Assembly: GCA_023254645.1 (NCBI GenBank)
Contig: JALRLA010000116.1
Location: 1 to 6,769 of the forward strand
From: Bacteroidia bacterium
GTDB lineage: Bacteria; Bacteroidota; Bacteroidia; NS11-12g; UBA955
Reading direction: 5' to 3'
DNA: 6,769 bases
The translations under genes and the position numbers were made by a program. Below are positions 1-6,437 of the stretch, piece after piece. A model generated the notes under the pieces. That model saw nothing but the letters and a program-made list of their open reading frames with translations. It was not told the origin of the DNA and did no database searches. The first letter of the stretch is position 1; every line of letters starts with the position of its first letter.

Positions 1-1565
1 AGCGTTTGTATGCCAACCCCGGGGGCTTTGACATTCAAAGCCTTTACATGGATGATGGGTATTTGTTTTTCAACATGACCCCCGTTGAAGTGGCTGTTTT
101 CAACGATTCCATTGACTTGGAAATTCGCATCATGGAGGGCCCCCAGGCCACCGTAGGTCGGGTATCATGGAAGGGCAATACCAAGACCACTGACCGCGTA
201 GTTCTTCGAGAAATTCGAACCAAACCGGGCGACATTTTCTCAAGAGCTGACATTCAACGCACCATGCGAGATTTGGCCGCCATTGGCCTTTTTGATCCCG
301 AACAAATGAATGTCAACCCCAAGCCCAACCCTTCAGACGGAACGGTAGACATCGAATATTTGTTGGCTGAAAAGCCCAGCGACCAAATCGAACTCTCTGG
401 TGGCTGGGGTGGAAACATGTACGGCTATTCGAATGCTCCTACCTTGATTGGTACCGCAGGTATTCAGTTGAACAACTTTGCTACCCGTAAGCTATTCCAC
501 AAGGAATTATGGAACCCTGTTCCCACCGGTGACGGCCAAAAATTGTCCATTCGTGCCCAGAGCAACGGAGCCAATTACCAAGGTTATACCTTCTCGTTCA
601 GCGAACCCTGGTTGGGCGGCGCCAAGCCGAATTCCTTCTCAGTTTCGCTGTTCCACACGGTCAACAGCTTTGACTTCCGTCCCAAAACTGATCCCAACAA
701 GCAGCAGTTCTTCAACACCGGTGCTACCATCAGCTTTGGTCAACGTTTGAAGTGGCCCGACGACTTCTTTTCGATTCAATACAGCGTGAGTTTCCAGAAG
801 TACCGCATGCAAAACATGGATGGTGGCTTCTACGGATTCCCCTCTGGATTCAATGGCATTACCTACAACCCCTCGGCCCAAATCGTGTTGGCCCGTAGTT
901 CAGTATCTGACCCCATATACCCGACCTCTGGTTCGAACTTCACTTTGAGCACCCAGGCTACTCCTCCTTTGAGTTTGCTGAGCAACAAGGATTACACGAC
1001 CATGAGCATGAACGAAAAGTACAAGTGGGCGGAATTCTACAAGTGGAAATTGGATGCCGAGTGGTACACCCCTGTATACAAGAAATTGGTTCTGATGACC
1101 AAGGCTCGCATGGGATTCTTGGGTTACTACAATCCCGATCTGGGCTTGACCTTCTTCGAGCGATTTCAAGTCGGTGGAGCCGGTATCTTCGGTTTCAACA
1201 TTGCCGCTACCGAGATCATTTCTCAGCGCGGTTACGACAACTACACCATTTCTCAGACCGCCATGGGCGGTCAGGCCGGTGCTCCGATTTACAACAAATT
1301 CACCGTTGAATTGCGCCAAGCCATCACCACCGGTCAAACGGCCACCGTTTACGGCCTGGCCTTCTTGGAAGCCGGTGATGCCTGGAGCAGCTTGGACAAG
1401 TACAACCCCTTCCAACTCAAGCGTGCTGCCGGTGTGGGTGTTCGTTTGTTCATGCCCATGTTCGGTTTGATTGGTCTTGATTACGCTTACGGCTTTGACT
1501 GGAAAGACGTGCCTTTGAGCGGAAAACCGGGTCAAGTTCACTTCTTCATCGGTCAACAATTCTAA
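1..1565 (+). CDS. bamA: BamA/Omp85 outer-membrane assembly factor, 5'-truncated by the window edge
   Basis: BamA is the Omp85-family core of the machine that folds and inserts beta-barrel proteins into the outer membrane. The frame is open from base 3, giving 520 visible residues; the N-terminal signal peptide and first POTRA domains lie outside the window. Counting from the Leu at base 6, residues 1-45 are the end of a POTRA domain (GYLFFN, then a strand ending in IMEGPQ). Residues about 46-123 are the last POTRA (VSWKGNTKT, the REIRTKPGD turn, AAIGLFDPE). Residues about 124-519 are the barrel. SQRGY at 406-410 fits the conserved (V/I)RG(F/Y) motif of extracellular loop 6, and FLEAGDAW at 453-460 matches the usual late barrel strand. 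The protein ends in Phe, as outer-membrane barrels usually do. The methyltransferase gene follows after 1 nt. The start shown is not the true start. Identification is secure; the upstream architecture cannot be seen. Confidence 0.96.
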   Translation, partial: RLYANPGGFDIQSLYMDDGYLFFNMTPVEVAVFNDSIDLEIRIMEGPQATVGRVSWKGNTKTTDRVVLREIRTKPGDIFSRADIQRTMRDLAAIGLFDPEQMNVNPKPNPSDGTVDIEYLLAEKPSDQIELSGGWGGNMYGYSNAPTLIGTAGIQLNNFATRKLFHKELWNPVPTGDGQKLSIRAQSNGANYQGYTFSFSEPWLGGAKPNSFSVSLFHTVNSFDFRPKTDPNKQQFFNTGATISFGQRLKWPDDFFSIQYSVSFQKYRMQNMDGGFYGFPSGFNGITYNPSAQIVLARSSVSDPIYPTSGSNFTLSTQATPPLSLLSNKDYTTMSMNEKYKWAEFYKWKLDAEWYTPVYKKLVLMTKARMGFLGYYNPDLGLTFFERFQVGGAGIFGFNIAATEIISQRGYDNYTISQTAMGGQAGAPIYNKFTVELRQAITTGQTATVYGLAFLEAGDAWSSLDKYNPFQLKRAAGVGVRLFMPMFGLIGLDYAYGFDWKDVPLSGKPGQVHFFIGQQF

Positions 1566-1566
1566 G

Positions 1567-2367
1567 GTGTACGAATTTCACGGAGATAAGCGCTACTACT
1601 TTGACATGACCAAAAAGGTCACAGTAGGTCACATTATTCCGTTCATAACGTCTCAAAAAGAACTTAAACCTGGCGCTCGCATCCTTGAAATTGGTTGCGG
1701 AGAGGCAGGGGTATTGCAGGCTTTTACTGATTTGGGCTATACCTGCGTGGGCATCGAATTGGAAGAAAGCCGCTTGGAATTTGCCCGTGAATTCATGGCC
1801 GAAGAACTCCAAAAGGGTCTGGTGAGCTTCCTCAACAAAGACATCTACGACGTTGACGTCGAGGCTGATTTGGGCCAGGGCTTTGACCTGATCATCTTGA
1901 AAGATGTCATCGAGCACATACCCGATCAGGCCCGATTCATGCCCCAGTTGCATCGTTTTCTCAATCCCGGTGGGCGTGTTTTCTTTGCCTTCCCCCCGTG
2001 GATGATGCCCTACGGCGGTCACCAACAGGTTCTGCCCGGTAAACTGGCCTCCAAAATGCCTTATTACCATTTGCTTCCTGGTTTTTTGTACCCCGCGGCT
2101 TTGAAATTGTTCGGGGTAAACGAAAGTGGCATTCGCACCATGAAAGAAATTCGCTCAACGGGCATCTCCATCGAGCGTTTTCGCCGCATTTGCCGAGCTT
2201 CTGATTTGCGGGTTTTGGCCAAAAAGGATTACCTCTTTAACCCCATTTACCAATACAAATTTGGCATCAAGCCCCGGGTTCAGTGGGGACTAATTTCGGC
2301 TCTACCCTGGCTTCGAAATTTCTTGACCATGGGTGTTTATTACTTGGTTGGGCCTAGCAAAAAATAA
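1567..2367 (+). CDS. Class I SAM-dependent methyltransferase
   Basis: This is a 266-residue Rossmann-fold methyltransferase that should transfer a methyl group from S-adenosylmethionine; the substrate cannot be read from sequence. Motif I is ILEIGCGEAG at residues 39-48. The acidic residue expected to contact the ribose is in GIELEE (62-67). KDVIEHIPD at 112-120 is the motif IV region, and FLNPGGRVFFAFPPW at 131-145 is the post-motif strand, followed by a YGGHQQ loop. The C-terminal third (about 160-266) is basic and aromatic-rich and may recognise the substrate or associate with membrane. I take the GTG start at 1567 because the YEFHGDKRYYFDM segment after it resembles the N-terminus of related Bacteroidota methyltransferases as I remember them; the next Met codon, at 1606, would remove it. 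The gene begins 1 nt after the bamA stop, so it is probably co-transcribed and translationally coupled with bamA. Its 3' end overlaps the opposing alkD gene by 28 bp. Confidence 0.92.
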   Translation: MYEFHGDKRYYFDMTKKVTVGHIIPFITSQKELKPGARILEIGCGEAGVLQAFTDLGYTCVGIELEESRLEFAREFMAEELQKGLVSFLNKDIYDVDVEADLGQGFDLIILKDVIEHIPDQARFMPQLHRFLNPGGRVFFAFPPWMMPYGGHQQVLPGKLASKMPYYHLLPGFLYPAALKLFGVNESGIRTMKEIRSTGISIERFRRICRASDLRVLAKKDYLFNPIYQYKFGIKPRVQWGLISALPWLRNFLTMGVYYLVGPSKK

Positions 2368-3041
2368 CGCAAGTGTTTGGTCGCCTCGCGTACACTCAAA
2401 GGTTTTAATTCGTGCTGTTGCACAAAATCCAAGACCCATTGTGGGTCGGTTTTCGCGTATTCCCGAAGCCCCCATCCAATGGCTTTTTGGTGAAAAAACT
2501 CCTTGCTTTGGCGATGAGGCAAAATGGCTTCCTCCAACCAATCCGTGCGGGTTTGCTCTTTCCACTTCAACTGCACGATGATGGCCGTTCGGTTCATCCA
2601 CATATTGGGGTGCTCGATCCAAGACCAACGAACCTTGTCCAATTCTGCCGGTCTGGATTTGTAATAGAGGCAAAGCGCATTGCCGGCCAACCAATCGACG
2701 CTGTCCCACCAACTCTTTTGCAACACCAATCCCGCCGCAAAAGCCGCACCCTCTGGGCCAATGAGTTTGCGGGAGGCCTCCCATTGACTCATGGCCCAGT
2801 ATTGAAATTCGCGTTCGGGTTGCTGCCAAAGCGAATCCATGAGGTGCAACAAGTCAGACTCTGATGAGGGCTTGTAAGCCTGCTTGAACGCCTTAAACAG
2901 CTCTGCCCGCTCTGGACTGCTTACACCCAAATACACAAAGTGGTCCTTCATATAGGCCGCCATGGAAGCCGCCCGATCTGCATTCGCTTTTGATTCCAAG
3001 AGCGCGCGTATTTGATCTACTTGTGCATGATATTTGCTCAT
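2340..3041 (-). CDS. alkD: DNA alkylation repair glycosylase, AlkD-like HEAT-repeat family
   Basis: The 233-residue product belongs to the DNA_alkylation (AlkC/AlkD) family. These are HEAT-repeat glycosylases that excise positively charged N3- and N7-alkylated purines without flipping the base. The known Bacillus cereus AlkD active-site residues W109, D113, R148 and W187 map with a constant +3 offset to W112 and D116 (in SWWDSVDW), R151 (in WMNRTAII) and W190 (in KAIGWGLREY). The enzyme therefore looks catalytically intact. Length and the C-terminal basic helix (REATKHLR, 218-225) also fit. It is cytosolic, with no signal peptide. The ATG at 3041 is chosen because it opens the family N-terminus and sits 7 nt after a perfect -7 element. 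The gene is monocistronic: divergent from the DUF4197 gene across 20 bp and convergent with the methyltransferase gene, overlapping it by 28 bp. No Ada-like regulator or other alkylation-response gene is nearby. Confidence 0.93.
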   Translation of the reverse strand: MSKYHAQVDQIRALLESKANADRAASMAAYMKDHFVYLGVSSPERAELFKAFKQAYKPSSESDLLHLMDSLWQQPEREFQYWAMSQWEASRKLIGPEGAAFAAGLVLQKSWWDSVDWLAGNALCLYYKSRPAELDKVRWSWIEHPNMWMNRTAIIVQLKWKEQTRTDWLEEAILPHRQSKEFFHQKAIGWGLREYAKTDPQWVLDFVQQHELKPLSVREATKHLRYFLLGPTK

Positions 3042-3053
3042 CGAAGAGCAAAT
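3032..3053. repeat. 8-bp inverted repeat across the alkD start codon in the alkD/DUF4197 divergent gap
   Basis: ATTTGCTC (3032-3039) and GAGCAAAT (3046-3053) are exact reverse complements around a 6-nt centre (atcgaa). The alkD ATG (3041-3039 on the minus strand) straddles the centre and one arm. Each arm includes part of a TTTG-containing promoter-like octamer: a perfect TAGATTTG for alkD, and an imperfect GATATTTG on the plus strand (3029-3036) that might serve the DUF4197 gene. Eight base pairs could be chance, but the position between two starts makes an operator or overlapping-promoter role plausible. Confidence 0.5.
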
Positions 3054-3056
3054 CTA
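3049..3056 (-). promoter_or_regulatory. Bacteroidota -7 promoter element TAGATTTG for alkD
   Basis: The minus strand reads TAGATTTG, an exact TAnnTTTG match, ending 7 nt before the alkD ATG at 3041. This is the same spacing as at the CNNM operon. No -33 TTG is evident in the DUF4197 signal-peptide codons where it should lie (about 3074-3082). It fits a very short or absent 5' leader for alkD. Confidence 0.55.
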
Positions 3057-3061
3057 GCCAA

Positions 3062-3838
3062 ATGAAAAAGCTTTCCCTATCCCTGCTGGCCTTAGCCTTG
3101 GCCATGAGCGCTTGCAAAACCCAATTGCTCACCCAAGCCTTGAGCGTCGCCAATGAGATCAATGCCCAAACTCAGCTCCCCTGGAAGCCCAGCCCCGAAG
3201 AAGCCAGCCAAGGCTTGAAAGAAGCCTTGTTGCAAGGAGTAGCCCTGAGCACCAAAGGATTGGCCGGTCCCGGTGCCTCCTCCTTTTTGGAATCTTCCTA
3301 TAAAATTTTCCTGCCCACTGAACTGCAAGAAATCGAGACCAAAGTGCGCGGATCAAAAATCTTGAACCCTTTGATTGGCCCCTCATTGGACTCGGTCATT
3401 TTGGCCATGAACCTTGGAGCACAAAACGCCATGCAAAAGGCACTTCCCCTGTTCAGCAATTCGGTCAAGAACATGAATTTCGCCGATGCCATGGGCATTC
3501 TCACCGGTGGAGAAGGGGCTGCCACCCGGTACTTTCAAGAAAACCTAGAAGGCGAATTGCAAACCGCCTTTTATCCCGATGTACAAGCGGCATTAGATGG
3601 GGTGAAACTGGGCCAGCATTGGACCAAAGCCGCCAACTTGATCAACAAGAACCAGCGCTTATTGGGACTCAGTAGTCCCGTTGAAGCAGACTTGAATCGA
3701 TACGTTACGGCTCAAGCTACCACGGCATTGTTTTCAGAAGTGCGAAAGGCCGAAGACTCCATTCGCCAAGACCCTGTGGCCCGTACCACGGAGATGATGA
3801 AAAAGGTGTTTGAGTACGCCGCTGAACAACGCCCTTAA
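3062..3838 (+). CDS. DUF4197 domain lipoprotein
   Basis: The product has 258 residues and matches DUF4197, a Gram-negative envelope family of unknown function. Residues 1-18 form a lipoprotein signal: MKK, a hydrophobic stretch, and a lipobox MSAC with the lipidated Cys at 18. Met at -3 is a less usual lipobox residue. The next residues (KTQLL) lack the acidic export signal of surface lipoproteins in this phylum, so it probably faces the periplasm. Family landmarks in order are GLKEALLQGV (51-60), the short KIFLPTELQEIE segment (81-92), MGILTGGEGAATRYF (144-158), DLNRYVTAQATTALF (210-224) and the closing DPVARTTEMMKKVFEY (237-252). The frame stays open upstream to 2990, but the ATG at 3062 is chosen because the lipoprotein signal begins there. 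The 5' gap to alkD is 20 bp. Its stop shares TTAA with the convergent gene at 3835. Confidence 0.92.
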   Translation: MKKLSLSLLALALAMSACKTQLLTQALSVANEINAQTQLPWKPSPEEASQGLKEALLQGVALSTKGLAGPGASSFLESSYKIFLPTELQEIETKVRGSKILNPLIGPSLDSVILAMNLGAQNAMQKALPLFSNSVKNMNFADAMGILTGGEGAATRYFQENLEGELQTAFYPDVQAALDGVKLGQHWTKAANLINKNQRLLGLSSPVEADLNRYVTAQATTALFSEVRKAEDSIRQDPVARTTEMMKKVFEYAAEQRP

Positions 3839-4431
3839 CGGGTGATGTTGAAGTGGGCCATGATGGAAACTGGGGCCCGAATTTCGGCGATTCCAATGCT
3901 ACCCGCCCCCAATCGCACGGCCGTTTCCGTACTCAACGAAAACACGTCATTGACGCGGTATTCTACGCCCATGTTGACCATGACCAAGAAGAAGGCGTCG
4001 TCCTGAAAAAAGAAGCTCTGTTGAGGGTTCGTGAAAAATTCAAAGCCTATACCCTGACCTGAGTAATACCAAAGGTGCTCGGACAAGGGTCGACGGCGCT
4101 CAAATAGGATGTGAGCCCCAACAAAATCCAACTGGTCATTGACGTCATCGGTGGCCATACCGAAGGTGTAGGAAATGGACTTGAATCCTTTGAATCGGCG
4201 GTACTTCAAAGAGACCAAATCGGTTCGAGGATCAATGCGGTTCAAGGGCAACAAGGCCGACAACATGGGGTTGGCCGAGAAGCCTACATAATTTTGCTCC
4301 AAAACCCGCAGGCTATCCAAATTGACCGTGCGCAAATAACTCTGCGTTTTGTACGTAACAGGTGGATATACCTGAGCCCAGGCTTTGCCCCAAAGCAACA
4401 AGACGAGCAAGAAACCAGCAATGCGCTTCAT
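3835..4431 (-). CDS. Secreted beta-rich protein of unknown function, probable outer-membrane barrel
   Basis: I do not recognise this 198-residue protein. Residues 1-19 are a Sec signal peptide (MKRIAG, a Leu-rich core, then AWA before Gln20), so cleavage is likely after Ala19. The mature part is rich in alternating aromatic and hydrophobic residues typical of beta strands: LVSLKYRRF (72-80), SISYTFGMA (85-93), WYYSGQGIGFEFF (121-133), FFLVMVNMGVEYRV (147-160), VFSLSTETAVRLG (163-175) and VSIMAHFNI (188-196). It ends in Thr-Arg, not Phe. That weakens a classical barrel call, although small envelope barrels or periplasmic beta proteins remain possible. It is the last gene of the leftward operon, starting 1 nt after the stop of the other secreted protein gene (TGA-T-ATG), so the two are almost certainly translationally coupled. 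Its stop codon shares TTAA with the convergent DUF4197 gene. Confidence 0.82.
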   Translation of the reverse strand: MKRIAGFLLVLLLWGKAWAQVYPPVTYKTQSYLRTVNLDSLRVLEQNYVGFSANPMLSALLPLNRIDPRTDLVSLKYRRFKGFKSISYTFGMATDDVNDQLDFVGAHILFERRRPLSEHLWYYSGQGIGFEFFTNPQQSFFFQDDAFFLVMVNMGVEYRVNDVFSLSTETAVRLGAGSIGIAEIRAPVSIMAHFNITR

Positions 4432-4432
4432 A

Positions 4433-5125
4433 TCAGAACTGAATCACCAAAAACAACGAACCCGGCATCATGGGCACCAGAGATTCATACACACGGTCTT
4501 CCAAAACCGCTGTCGAACCATTGCCACTTAAGGTTCGGTACAAGCGTCCGACTCGGTAATAAGCACTGGCCTCCGTATACAAACACAAATTGGGGTGAAA
4601 TTGCCATTGAAAACCCAAGAAAGGGCCAGCGGCTCCACCAAAATCTTCATCGATGATTTCAGTTGAAGACGTATTCCCCAAGAGGTCAATTTGCTCGGTG
4701 ACTACACTGCCCTGCCTCAGGGAAGCTTGCCCATCCAAACCATAAGTCAGTGTGATGCCATGACCCAAGTTACGGCGAAATTCTCGTCCCAATATCAGGC
4801 TGTATTCCCATTCGTGGCTGACCCGAGTACCCCCGTCTATCAGCACATCGTTGGTACCGCGACGAAACCCATTCATGCCCATGCGCCAAGCGGCTGTCTC
4901 AGCCGCATTGACTCTTTTCATCGCGAAGGCATAGGGATCATCCAATACCGTTCGCGTCGTGTTACCGGCTGCTCTTGATACAGCATTGGTGACGTTGATG
5001 AGCATTTCCCAGCGGGGCTCCGGCGTCAAAGCCATAGTGGCCTCTTGAGCACGCAAGGCCGTTCCTTGACCTACGACAGCCAGCAGCAGAAGCAGGTATG
5101 ATCTTGTTTTATTCTTCACTGGCAT
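4433..5125 (-). CDS. Secreted protein of unknown function, probable outer-membrane beta-barrel
   Basis: I do not recognise this 230-residue protein. The frame is open upstream to 5215, but I choose the ATG at 5125 because it gives a standard Sec signal peptide: basic MPVKNKTR, a hydrophobic core at 10-19, and likely cleavage around Ala26 (LRA before QEA). Later stretches look like amphipathic strands: WEMLINVTNAV (39-49), AWRMGMNGFRRG (79-90), EWEYSLILGREF (105-116), GITLTYGLDGQASLR (123-137), PFLGFQWQF (168-176), LYTEASAYYRVG (182-193) and LFLVIQF (224-230). The protein ends in Phe after alternating hydrophobics, the usual outer-membrane barrel C-terminus. The QFHPNLCLYTEA turn and strand resemble many Bacteroidota outer-membrane barrels, but no family can be named. 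It overlaps the upstream CNNM-type gene by 17 bp and is followed after 1 nt by the second secreted protein gene. It is therefore the middle gene of a tight operon. Confidence 0.83.
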   Translation of the reverse strand: MPVKNKTRSYLLLLLAVVGQGTALRAQEATMALTPEPRWEMLINVTNAVSRAAGNTTRTVLDDPYAFAMKRVNAAETAAWRMGMNGFRRGTNDVLIDGGTRVSHEWEYSLILGREFRRNLGHGITLTYGLDGQASLRQGSVVTEQIDLLGNTSSTEIIDEDFGGAAGPFLGFQWQFHPNLCLYTEASAYYRVGRLYRTLSGNGSTAVLEDRVYESLVPMMPGSLFLVIQF

Positions 5126-6407
5126 GAATGCGTAGTTCCAATTCTTCCAAACGAGCCCCTTGGGCTTGAGTGATGCTAAATTCATAACGACCACAGCGCA
5201 AGTTCTCTCCTTCAACGGGTATTTTTTCAGTGCAATGAATCACAAATCCCCCCAAAGTGGTGTAATCCCCTTCGGGAATTTCCAGGTCGTATTTCTGATT
5301 CAAATGATCCACTTCAAGGCGGGCGGAGAAACGGTAGTGATTTGGGCCCAATTGAACGGCAGAAGCGTCATCGGTATCAAACTCATCTTCAATTTCACCA
5401 AATATTTCTTCGACCACGTCTTCAATCGTCGCCATACCGGCCGTTCCTCCAAACTCATCGATGGCTAGAGCCACACTGCGCTTTTCTTGGATGAAGCGGC
5501 GCAGCAATTCTTGAGCCTGCAGGGTTTCTGAGGCAATCAATACCGGGTGAACAATATCGCGAATGCGCTCGGGCTGATGAAACAAATCGCTGTGGTGCAC
5601 AAAGCCCATGATGGAATCCAAGGGGTCTTGAGGAGCGTCTTCGGCCTCGCTCAAGCGATAGACCAAAATGCGCGATAAAGAAGACTCGATGAACAGGGAC
5701 CGAAGTTCCGAGATGGGAGCTTCTATGTCGATGGCCACCATGTCCCTGCGGGGCACTAAGAAGTCTTTGACCCGAACGTCTGAAAATTCCAGGGCGTTTT
5801 TGAAGGCCTCGGTGTCGATTTCGCCCTCTTCCGAGCCCTCGTTTTTTTCGAGCGAAGACAAGTAGTTGTCCAAATCTACTTTGGTAAACACCGGCGGATT
5901 CTCGCCCTGGGCCTGATTGGTAAACAATTTCAGCAATCCAGACGACAACTGACGGGTCAACTGTATCAAGGGCCACAACACAAGGTGCGACAAACGAAAG
6001 GGTGCCGCAAGGGTAAACAGCAAGGAATCGGCATGCAAGCGAAACAGCGTCTTAGGCAAAAATTCAGCCGTCACCAACACCACTAAGGTACTTACTACGG
6101 TGATGAGCAAAAATTCTGCAACTCCTCCCAAGCCAATCGGATGAAACAAACTCTGCAAGAGATCGCTCATGTACATGCCATAGATAACCAAAGCCAAGTT
6201 GGTCGCGACCAATACGGTTGAAATGAACTCGGTGGGTCGCTTGGTGTACCAGGCCATCCAGCGGCCGCCCCATCCCCCGTTTTTACCTTTCAACTCAATG
6301 CGCAAACGCGAAGCCGATAGAAAGGCAATCTCCATGCCTGAGAAAAAGGCTATGGTGACCAGGCAGATCAAAACCACCAATATCTGGGAGGGAGGAATGG
6401 GATCCAT
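5109..6407 (-). CDS. CNNM/CBS/CorC-domain membrane protein (hemolysin-like, TlyC family)
   Basis: The 432-residue product has the full hemolysin-like (CNNM/CorC) architecture. An N-terminal CNNM (DUF21) transmembrane domain spans residues about 8-155, with hydrophobic segments near 8-30, 62-82, 97-118 and 130-155. It carries FFSGMEIAFLSASRLR and the conserved AEFLPKTLFR. A CBS pair follows at about 213-340, including VPRRDMVAID and the diagnostic SVALAIDEFGGTAGMATIED. The C-terminal CorC_HlyC domain is about 350-428 (YRFSARLEVDHLN, YTTLGGFVI). Relatives are linked to Mg2+ or Co2+ export and ion homeostasis; the 'hemolysin' label is historical. The phylum's GldE belongs to the same superfamily, but this N-terminus (SGMEIAF) looks like the general paralogue. 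I prefer the ATG at 6407; a TTG at 6413 would add two residues. A perfect TATCTTTG ends 7 nt upstream. This is the first gene of a leftward operon with two secreted beta-rich proteins. Confidence 0.93.
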   Translation of the reverse strand: MDPIPPSQILVVLICLVTIAFFSGMEIAFLSASRLRIELKGKNGGWGGRWMAWYTKRPTEFISTVLVATNLALVIYGMYMSDLLQSLFHPIGLGGVAEFLLITVVSTLVVLVTAEFLPKTLFRLHADSLLFTLAAPFRLSHLVLWPLIQLTRQLSSGLLKLFTNQAQGENPPVFTKVDLDNYLSSLEKNEGSEEGEIDTEAFKNALEFSDVRVKDFLVPRRDMVAIDIEAPISELRSLFIESSLSRILVYRLSEAEDAPQDPLDSIMGFVHHSDLFHQPERIRDIVHPVLIASETLQAQELLRRFIQEKRSVALAIDEFGGTAGMATIEDVVEEIFGEIEDEFDTDDASAVQLGPNHYRFSARLEVDHLNQKYDLEIPEGDYTTLGGFVIHCTEKIPVEGENLRCGRYEFSITQAQGARLEELELRIHASEE

Positions 6408-6414
6408 GAACAAT

Positions 6415-6422
6415 CAAAGATA
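6415..6422 (-). promoter_or_regulatory. Bacteroidota -7 promoter element TATCTTTG for the CNNM operon
   Basis: On the minus strand this reads TATCTTTG, the same octamer as the purK element and an exact match to TAnnTTTG. It ends 7 nt before the preferred ATG at 6407 and 1 nt before the alternative TTG at 6413, which favours the ATG. No -33 TTG is visible on the upstream side. It would drive the three-gene leftward operon. Confidence 0.62.
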
Positions 6423-6437
6423 GCAAAAAGCACATGC

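Noticed and set aside
900..1559. A 219-codon open frame on the minus strand opposite bamA
   Set aside because: It lies entirely within the bamA barrel, has no recognisable motif or signal peptide, and is explained by the strong third-position bias of bamA codons. The BamA reading on the plus strand is unambiguous.
1546..2070. A 174-codon minus-strand frame opposite the methyltransferase
   Set aside because: It is a shadow of the methyltransferase gene; the plus-strand product has clear SAM-binding motifs and this one shows none.
2341..2400. A possible terminator between the methyltransferase and alkD genes, near the A-rich run at 2359-2364
   Set aside because: Only short imperfect dyads are present, and the A-run is not on the correct side of a stem for either transcript. 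The bases are also coding for both genes.
3827..3850. An imperfect hairpin (CAAC/GTTG with inner CCC/GGG) around the shared TTAA stop, considered as a bidirectional terminator
   Set aside because: The stem is broken by unequal internal loops (1 against 4 nt) and no T-tract follows on either strand, so it does not meet intrinsic-terminator criteria.
4111..4656. A 181-codon plus-strand frame opposite the two secreted-protein genes
   Set aside because: It crosses the junction of two tightly coupled minus-strand genes that both have signal peptides. Its translation is low-complexity in character, with no domain or start signal.
5455..5976. A 173-codon frame inside the CNNM/CBS gene on the same strand
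   Set aside because: It is an out-of-frame reading of the CNNM/CBS gene, very rich in Arg, Gly and Ser, with no motif; the overlapping main frame carries diagnostic CBS and CorC motifs.
5109..6407. Naming the CNNM/CBS protein GldE (gliding motility)
   Set aside because: GldE shares the superfamily, but its neighbours (gldD and replication/repair genes as I recall) are absent and the N-terminal motif is that of the general hemolysin-like paralogue. A tree would be needed to assign the name.
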